DNA of 64,000 bases. It comes from Silene latifolia (lineage: Eukaryota; Streptophyta; Magnoliopsida; Caryophyllales; Caryophyllaceae). A program made the translations under genes and the position numbers. The stretch is taken from assembly GCF_048544455.1 (NCBI RefSeq), contig NC_133536.1, positions 199,891,325 through 199,955,324 on the forward strand, read 5' to 3'. Below the pieces are notes generated by a model. That model saw nothing but the letters and a program-made list of their open reading frames with translations. It was not told the origin of the DNA and searched no databases. This document shows, one piece after another, positions 57,786 through 64,000 of this stretch; the first letter of the stretch is position 1; the number at the start of each line of letters is the position of its first letter.

Positions 57786-59173
57786 TTCCCAAGTGGTTTC
57801 CTTCTGCAGAAGAAAGATTTCCGTGTTTGAGTTATGGTAGGACGGAAATAATTCGGTTTTCCTTAATATCTTATGTGAATATTACGAGAAATTGTTTACT
57901 AAAAGATAAAATTTATGAAATATGGAATAGAAATATCCGGAACATTCCAGAACATTCTGACTCGGGATTTTACGGTTATCAGAAAATGGAGACGGTTTTA
58001 GGCCCGAACTCCGAATGTACTCTAATTACTGTCAAAACGACCGTATCGACACATAGATGACAACTAAGAGGTAGACATTAATATTTGAGCAATCACTTGA
58101 CGATAATCTTACGAATTGTCACAAATCGTTCCGCGTACCAAACATGCGGCCCAATCATCCCCGGGTGGTTTGCGGGAGGTGCAGAAATGAGGTATCTACA
58201 AAGCCCCCACTTTGACTGAGGCTTGGACAAGGCGAAAGTCAAAGTATAGCCATCAGGTCAATCGAAGATTACAACCTGACGACTATGGCGACGCGGGGCG
58301 GTTCAAGGGGTCTGAACCAAGGACCTGTCGTCGGAAACATTTTAGAGTCTGTCGACTATCGGGGAGGGTCGTTTAAAGTCCATTAGACTACGTAAGGAGG
58401 CTCGCCAGCCATAAGAAGAGACCATACCTGAGACTTCTTCTCGAGATGCTTCCGGAGGTGCGTAGGAGCTAAGGGTAAGCGTAGGAGCTAAGGTTAAGAC
58501 CTAAAAGATATATAAGGATTGTGCTAGGGTGTGGGACCCTAAAGGAAAGCATTGACGGGAAGGAGGCCTAAAGTAAGTTCAACTTAAAGAATAACTAAAG
58601 CTGGGTATAGGAACTCTATTGGTTTGGAAACTTCTGGAGAACGACTCCTTGTCGAACTCCGCGGGGAAACACGAAATATTGCGAGTAGCAGGACACAGGC
58701 GGGAACTGTTGAAAGAAAACTGCTTGGGTAGTCTTCGGGAAATAACTGCGAGTAGCAGGACACAGGCGGGAACTGCTGAGGGGAAATCTGCTTAGGTAGA
58801 TGTCAATCCCCATGTCTTGAGAGGGACAATACGTCCGCTTACTCTCGCTAGAGACATGATTGGGAGTTTTTTCTTCTTGTCTTGAGAGGGAAAGTATATC
58901 CGCTTACTCTCGTTGGAGACGTAATGATTGTGTGTCGAATTCTGTGAAGGAATAAATGCTCGTTGCGATGAGCAAAAAGGTCTTGGAAGTAATAAATGAA
59001 TAACGTGCGACAGTCTGCTGCTGGCTTGGAAATGCGGGCCGGGACGAAAGAAAATCGTTAAATGGACCAAAAGAATGAAAATAGCATCGGGGAAGAGGCG
59101 AACCAAAGATGGGCCCACAAATAACGAACTCATAACGAATTTTTGAAAATCCGTATGGAGGGAACACAAGGAA

Positions 59174-59227
59174 GAGGCGCAGCAAGAGCTGCGTCTCTTG
59201 GAAGAGGCGCAGCGCCTGCTGCGTCTG
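59174..59227. repeat. Paired quasi-palindrome, copy 4
   Basis: GAGGCGCAGCAA ... CTGCGTCTC (59174-59197), then GAGGCGCAGCGC ... CTGCGTCTG (59204-59227), again at 30 bp spacing and about 140 bp upstream of the PMD start codon. Confidence 0.7.
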
Positions 59228-59378
59228 TTCCCCAAATTGGTTTTTCTGCGTAAAAACGCGAAGAATCAGAGGGATTGCTTCATTTGCTCGAAACACAATT
59301 CACTCATTTCTCTCTCAAATCTTCACCATTTCCGCCAAGGTTTGATCCAGAAGCTTGCATTAAACATGACTAATCGAG

Positions 59379-61305
59379 GTATGTGTCTCAATCTTGCATT
59401 AATCTTCTACATTCATCCGATTTTGAGCCGAAAAATCTAGGGTTTATGACCCTTTTGATCGAAATTTTGGGGCTTTTCCCCCAAACGCATTTGCCTTGTC
59501 AAATTGACTTTAGAAATGGATAGTAGGTAATATTAGGAACATAACCATGTATTTGTTGAAAGAAAATGTAGATTCATATGCATACTAACATACTCATATA
59601 TGTTATAAAATAATTTGTCATAAAATTAAAACGGATTTTATGCATGCAAACATTAACAAAAGGAGATAAGAAAATCAATTTCTCACCATGTGAAATTCGG
59701 TTTTATGGGCACTAACAAATTCACCTATTTGTTAGATCTTGAGCTTTCCAATAATGGATGAACATACAAAAATCCCAAAGTAGAGATTCTCCAATTAGTA
59801 GCACCCAAGACAATCCCTTAATCCCACAAACTAACATGTACTAGATGTTTATATTGTGGTTTACCTTAAATTTGATTACTAATACTCATATATTACTTTG
59901 ATAAAATTAGTAATCTTACATCAACAATTTGGATTAAAATCTCATCTTTTTGATGAAGATTAAAGAGAGAGAAGAGAGAATATTCATGAACACTTGCATG
60001 TTAATTGAATGGTAGTGTAATGATATAGAAAGGAACCAACACTACTCAATTAAGAGTAGTGTGTGTGCCGCCTAACACCTACCCAAAAAGCATTATTGCT
60101 TTTCTTTTTCTCTTATCAAAAATAGTAGGCGTGTAAGATGTGTAAGACTAGTGGTAGGTAGGCATCATTATGTTTGTTTTATTAAATAAAATAAAACAAC
60201 CAAAACCCACTAACACACCCACCATTTTCGGTCCATATACTTCAAATGGACTACCATTTTATTTTTGTCAATTTGTCATTTGTCACACAATATGTCACAT
60301 GTAGTATGCTACATGTTATTAATTAATTTTAATGCATATTTATCACATAAATATCATTTCATGAATTAATTAAATTACATACAACAAATTTACTAGTGAT
60401 ACTTGATCACATAAATAAAATGGGTCATATAGATATAATTCACAACTTCTTGTAATTATAATTAACCATTCATTCTTATCTTTATTGTTTCTCAAACAAT
60501 AAATAATTTTAGCAACAAAGCATTTTATTACTAAAATAAATCTTATTTAATCCCATTACAATAAGATATCAATATTCTCTTTCTCACAAATCGAATTGTT
60601 CAATTTTAAGGAATTAATTAATCAGACGGTATACAACTAATTAACCTTTTCAATTAAGGGAATCGTCCTTTAGGTGTGACCTCAAGGGATCAATCGATCA
60701 CCACCGTCGCACGACGATAATGTCAAACTCTAGCCGCCCCAATCATTACCGATATGTGTGGACCAGTTGACTATATATGTAATGTATCATCCCTTCCGTA
60801 TTCTTGTAATGAGATTTAATAATGATATTTAAATCATGTGATCGCACTATTGTTGAGGACACATTTCCCAACATTTGTTTCGAATTTTCATCAAGTTTTG
60901 AGCCTTTGAGTGAAATTTGAGACGGTTTTACAGCTGAACCGTAAATCGCTTCGAAAATAGCCTTAGGAATGCCCATTTGCGATGAAACTCGATATTTGGG
61001 ATCCTTGAATGATGGGTAAACTTTTTACCATTTCGGAATTTTGGTTTGTGACAGCTTTTTCGGGACACTTTTCTAGGGCATAGTCGCCATTATAACGAAA
61101 TGCTGCCGAAATTTCGACCCGAACCCGGAACTAGGCTCCAAATTAGGCTTTACTTGACCCAAATTACCACATGAGTGATCAGGTTGGTGGGAATATGGCC
61201 AAGGATGGCAAGAAAAGAGCGGTTTCAGGGCTTTGAAGGCTCGAAAATCCCTTAACCTAGGCTCGCCGTCACGTGACGCGGCCTAAATTTGCTTTAATGT
61301 TGCAG
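59379..61305 (+). other. Large first intron of the PMD gene
   Basis: Bounded by CGAG|GTATGT and TTGCAG|GTGATGAG, which join Gly codons in frame. It contains the 1317 bp solo LTR (59557-60873). Without it the intron would be about 600 bp. Confidence 0.6.
59557..60873 (+). mobile_element. Solo LTR (copia type) in the PMD intron
   Basis: Runs TGAAAGAAAATG ... ACATTTCCCAACA (TG...CA), flanked by the 5 bp duplication TTTGT at 59552-59556 and 60874-60878. The distal part (TGATCGCACTATTGTTGAGG) is of a kind seen at copia LTR ends. No internal region or second LTR remains, as after LTR-LTR recombination. Confidence 0.85.
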
Positions 61306-63698
61306 GTGATGAGGCTTCTACTTCTGGGAGAGCTCCCATGGAGATCGACGCTGCTACTGTCGAGGAGGCTTTAGAGCAGGCCTTCACCGCCGCGGTGATG
61401 GCTGCTGGGGACGAGTTTTACGAGGAGGAGGCCGTCGAGGAGGAGGAGGAGGCCCCGAGACGGGCCAACGTCGGACGGGGAGGTCGTCAGCTGAAAGGAG
61501 CTCCCGCGTGGGCTGAGACTTGGGAGAGCGAGCACCGGTGTGGGGTCGAGAGGTCACCCGTCCTACGGGACGGTGAAGAGTTTGGTAAATAGGAATTCAC
61601 TACTCATTACTCATCCTCTTTCATTCATTTGTTCAAATTTCTTTCAAATTTCATTCAAAACTAAAGATAGCTTTGTTTCAAATCACAATAGGAGGCCGGG
61701 AATATCAGGTCGTTCTCGGGTTACACGACAGCGATGGAGCACTACGAGCGGCTGTCGGCGGAGGAGAGGGCCATGATCGAGCGTGGAGCGTTCGATCCTT
61801 TGGTTCAGGTCTGGAGAGATATCGCGAAGAGGAAGTTGCAGGCTAACCTTAGCCTGGTCCGCGCTTTCTTGGACCGATTCTGGGATACGACTTCCACGTT
61901 CCATATGCCTTTTGGTGAGGTGGGAGTCTCTCTGGAGGACTACGGCATGATTTCTGGTCTGCCGCGTGGGACCGAGGAGGTGGAGTGGCCGGAGACTGCC
62001 ATGAGGGCGGATTCGGCCGAGGCGAGGAGATTGATCGGCTGGAACTTGTCGCCGAAGGTCGTCACGATCTTGGGGGTTTGATACCCGTTCTTACGTTCGA
62101 GACTACTTTGCGGGGAAGACCCCGGTGCTTTGACGATTGACGGGAGGGAGACGGCTCCTCCTCCCCGTGTAAAAGCCGAGCGAGGGCTCGTCCGTGGCTC
62201 GTGGTTTCGTCTTCGATTTACCTCGGAGACAAGGGCGAGAGGTCGTCGACGAAGCTTCTTCCCTTCCTTTCGACCCGAGTTCCCCGGGACGTTGGGACCG
62301 GTCATCGCTGGTTTTGCGGTCCTCATCCGCTTCATGAGGGCCATGGTTCGTCCGGAGCCGATGGAGAAGGGGACTTCTCCCGTGCCGTCGGCCCGGACTA
62401 CTTTGAGGTATGAACCTTCCTTTAGACCAAAGTAAATTCTTTTCTTTATCCAATCATGAAAGATCGTCATTTGATTATTCTACTTTTCAGGCGTGGGTGT
62501 ACTTCTACTTCCCGAGCCTCGCGCCCAAGAGGACGGAGCCGCTGGAGAGGGCTTATCCCGTGGTGAGGGACTGGGTGATGTGCCGAACGAAGAGCAAGCG
62601 TTCTTCTCACAACGTCTACCGGCGGGACGTGAACGCTCTTCAGCTGAGCAGCGTGAGCATCTCACTTATATTCACTTGCTTCTTTATATTTGCCTTTAAT
62701 TGATCATAAGAATGATCTTTGCTTTATTTTGTCACAGTGGGTGCCCAGACCTTGGGTGGAGTACGCTGGAGCGCCTCCTTTCGTGGCTGAGGTCCTTCGG
62801 CCTAGGAGCTCGAGCCGACTGCTGTTGAGAACGTCGATGGGTCCTGTGTGGTACTTGGGCGAGCGCTTGGCTCGTCAGTGCCCGCGGGACGTATTGACGG
62901 TTCCCGTCGATCCTCCCAGGACGATGTTTAGAGAGCCTTCTGAGGCTGAGAGGGAGGCGGACTTGGCTGGTGCCAGTGGCGACGCCCTTCTTCTTCCTGG
63001 CGAGGACTACTCGGCGTTCCTTTACGGGAGGTTGGCGTACTGGCCGGTAGTGGTGAACATCTTTTATTTTTCCTCTTGATTCGATTATGAGATTTATGAT
63101 GAAAGATCATCGATTAGTGAGAACCATTTGTCTTTGCAGGAGGTCGAGGCGGCGGGCATCGAGCCCCCAGAGTACCCAGAGACCCTTGAGTACACTGACG
63201 CGACCGGGAGGACGACGATCTCCGAGCTGCGTGACTTTGACGTAGCTGTGACGGATGCTGGCCTGGACGACGGCGATCGATTCGGAGGGTGAGCCTCTAA
63301 CTTGTACATCCTTTGTGTAAGAACACATTTGATTGAGTTTGTTCAATTGTTGAGAATTTCTTTTTGAAAATGCAGGTTGCGCCGTCTCGGTTTGTGGCAT
63401 TGTGGAGGGTGGCCAACCGGCTGCGAGCTACTGCCGTCAAGGCACTTGTCGGCGGTCGAGGTCGTCAGGTATGAATCCTACGCCTATTTTCCTTTTTGAT
63501 TTTTTGATTTTTTCTAGTTTTGCTTGAAACGATTGACATGAGCCAATTTATTGTTTACAGGGTGACCGCGGGCTGGAGCGAGAGTTGACCCAGTCTCGGG
63601 AGGAGATAGCTCGCTTGTTGAGGGAGCTCGAGGTTCGGGACGCCGAGATCGCTGTTCTTGTGGCGAGAGTTGCAGAGTTGGAGGGCGCCCAGCAGTAG

Positions 63699-64000
63699 TT
63701 TTTGTTTGTTGGCTGTATTTTGCACATTTGTACATTTGGACTATCATTTTGAACATTTTTTGGACTTTGTTTGGGGCTCGAGCCCCCAGTTTGTACATTT
63801 CCTCCATTTGGTATATATATATATGACGGCCTGAGTGCCTTTGCTGCTGGGTTGCGTTGCTTGTATCTGCAGGTTAGTTTCGAACAGGTTTGGTAGATGA
63901 CGGTTTGCGCCGTCATGCTGCCGAAATTTACATAGAAAACACGCAAAGCATACATTTTTATATACATATGGCCTTAATTAGCGCAAAATGAGAGACTCAA
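63699..64000. other. 3' flank of the PMD gene
   Basis: Presumed 3' UTR followed by non-coding DNA (TATATATATATGACGGCC near 63820, and the hairpin GATGACGGTTTGCGCCGTCAT near 63897). No gene was seen before the window ends. Confidence 0.5.

Larger units (their letters stand above)
55056..59365. other. Repeat DNA upstream of the PMD gene
   Basis: No supportable protein gene. The sequence is probably the long untranslated/LTR part of a large element that ends up driving the PMD gene. It begins near TGTATGGAGTCGCCACC and has a possible TG...CA end at GGTATCTACA (58200). It contains a hAT-type element (55830-56581) and four pairs of a GC-rich quasi-palindrome (55731, 57127, 57732, 59174). Duplicated segments lie near 58680 and 58745 (GCGAGTAGCAGGACACAGGC) and near 58813 and 58876 (TGTCTTGAGAGGGA). 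Element borders could not be proved. Confidence 0.45.
59366..63698 (+). pseudogene. Plant mobile domain (PMD) gene, frames broken
   Basis: PMD proteins (MAIN/MAIL type) are nuclear factors in Arabidopsis that support silencing and genome stability; many copies travel with transposons. A tiny first exon (59366-59378, MTNRG) is followed by exons at 61306-61575, 61692-62407, 62491-62652, 62738-63046, 63140-63288, 63376-63468 and 63561-63698, all with GT-AG borders. An acidic N-terminus (EEAVEEEEEAPRR) precedes the PMD blocks ERLSAEERAMIERGAFDPL, FLDRFWDTTSTFHMPFGEV, SLEDYGMISGLP, DKGERSSTKLLPFL, and AWVYFYFPSLAP. A later block is WYLGERLARQ, and a coiled-coil tail ends the protein (LERELTQSREEIARLL). 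Frames shift near 61500-61540, 62070-62080, 62120 and in exon 6. Given identical domain order to PMD-C types it is probably a transposon-borne copy, now inactive or mis-assembled. Confidence 0.72.

Noticed and set aside
55731-59227. The repeated GGCGCAGC/CTGCG pairs as a CRISPR-like array
   Set aside because: The units are in four widely separated pairs without regular spacers, in a plant genome.
62103-62470. Minus-strand frames of 116-176 codons opposite the PMD exon 3
   Set aside because: The GC-rich PMD exon leaves long opposite frames; the plus strand holds the recognisable PMD blocks.

Overview
This window is plant nuclear DNA. Genes are split by GT-AG introns, there are plastid-type and E2F-regulated plant genes, and dense nested LTR retrotransposons, MITEs, hAT-type elements and a poly(A)-tailed retroposon fill the rest. 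A dicot is certain enough; repeat style hints at Caryophyllales, but that is only an impression. No bacterial features, CRISPR arrays or complete rRNA genes were seen.

Layout. Positions 1-3745 hold a decayed minus-strand Tat-like Ty3/gypsy pol fragment, a solo-LTR-like sequence and the 3' part of a Mutator-like (MULE) transposase. A small minus-strand gene for a GRF zinc-finger/membrane-anchor protein is cut in two (16884-16676 and 4332-4089) by a 12.3 kb Tekay-type Ty3/gypsy element (4333-16670, TSD CTTTT). That element itself carries a Stowaway-like MITE in only one LTR and a rearranged TRIM LTR array inside gag (TSD ACGAG). A LINE RNase H remnant follows.

Positions 18.9-48.6 kb form a gene island. 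It has an amino acid permease (7 exons), a small chloroplast-targeted zinc-motif protein (3 exons), the 20S proteasome alpha-4 (PAC) subunit with a large 5'UTR intron, ETG1/MCM-binding protein (14 exons, two E2F sites upstream) and a CYP81-like cytochrome P450 (2 exons). All five reconstruct into full-length frames. Between them lie a 1.74 kb retroposon with target-site duplication, a 726 bp hAT-type element and a young 5.4 kb Ty1/copia element (TSD ATTTG).

Positions 48.7-64 kb are repeat-rich: several foldback MITEs, two more hAT-type elements with 8 bp TSDs, the 5' LTR and gag start of a Tat/Athila-like gypsy element, and a plant mobile domain (PMD) gene (59366-63698) with broken frames and a 1.3 kb solo LTR in its first intron. 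Upstream of it is repeat DNA with four pairs of a short GC-rich quasi-palindrome.

The five island genes are ordinary unlinked plant genes, not a pathway. The points most worth a second look are: the convergent MULE transposase/GRF-TM pair; the PMD gene with its paired palindromes; the inverted TRIM array; and the recurrent small lesions at CTG/CAG sites in transposon DNA, which may be assembly errors rather than true decay.
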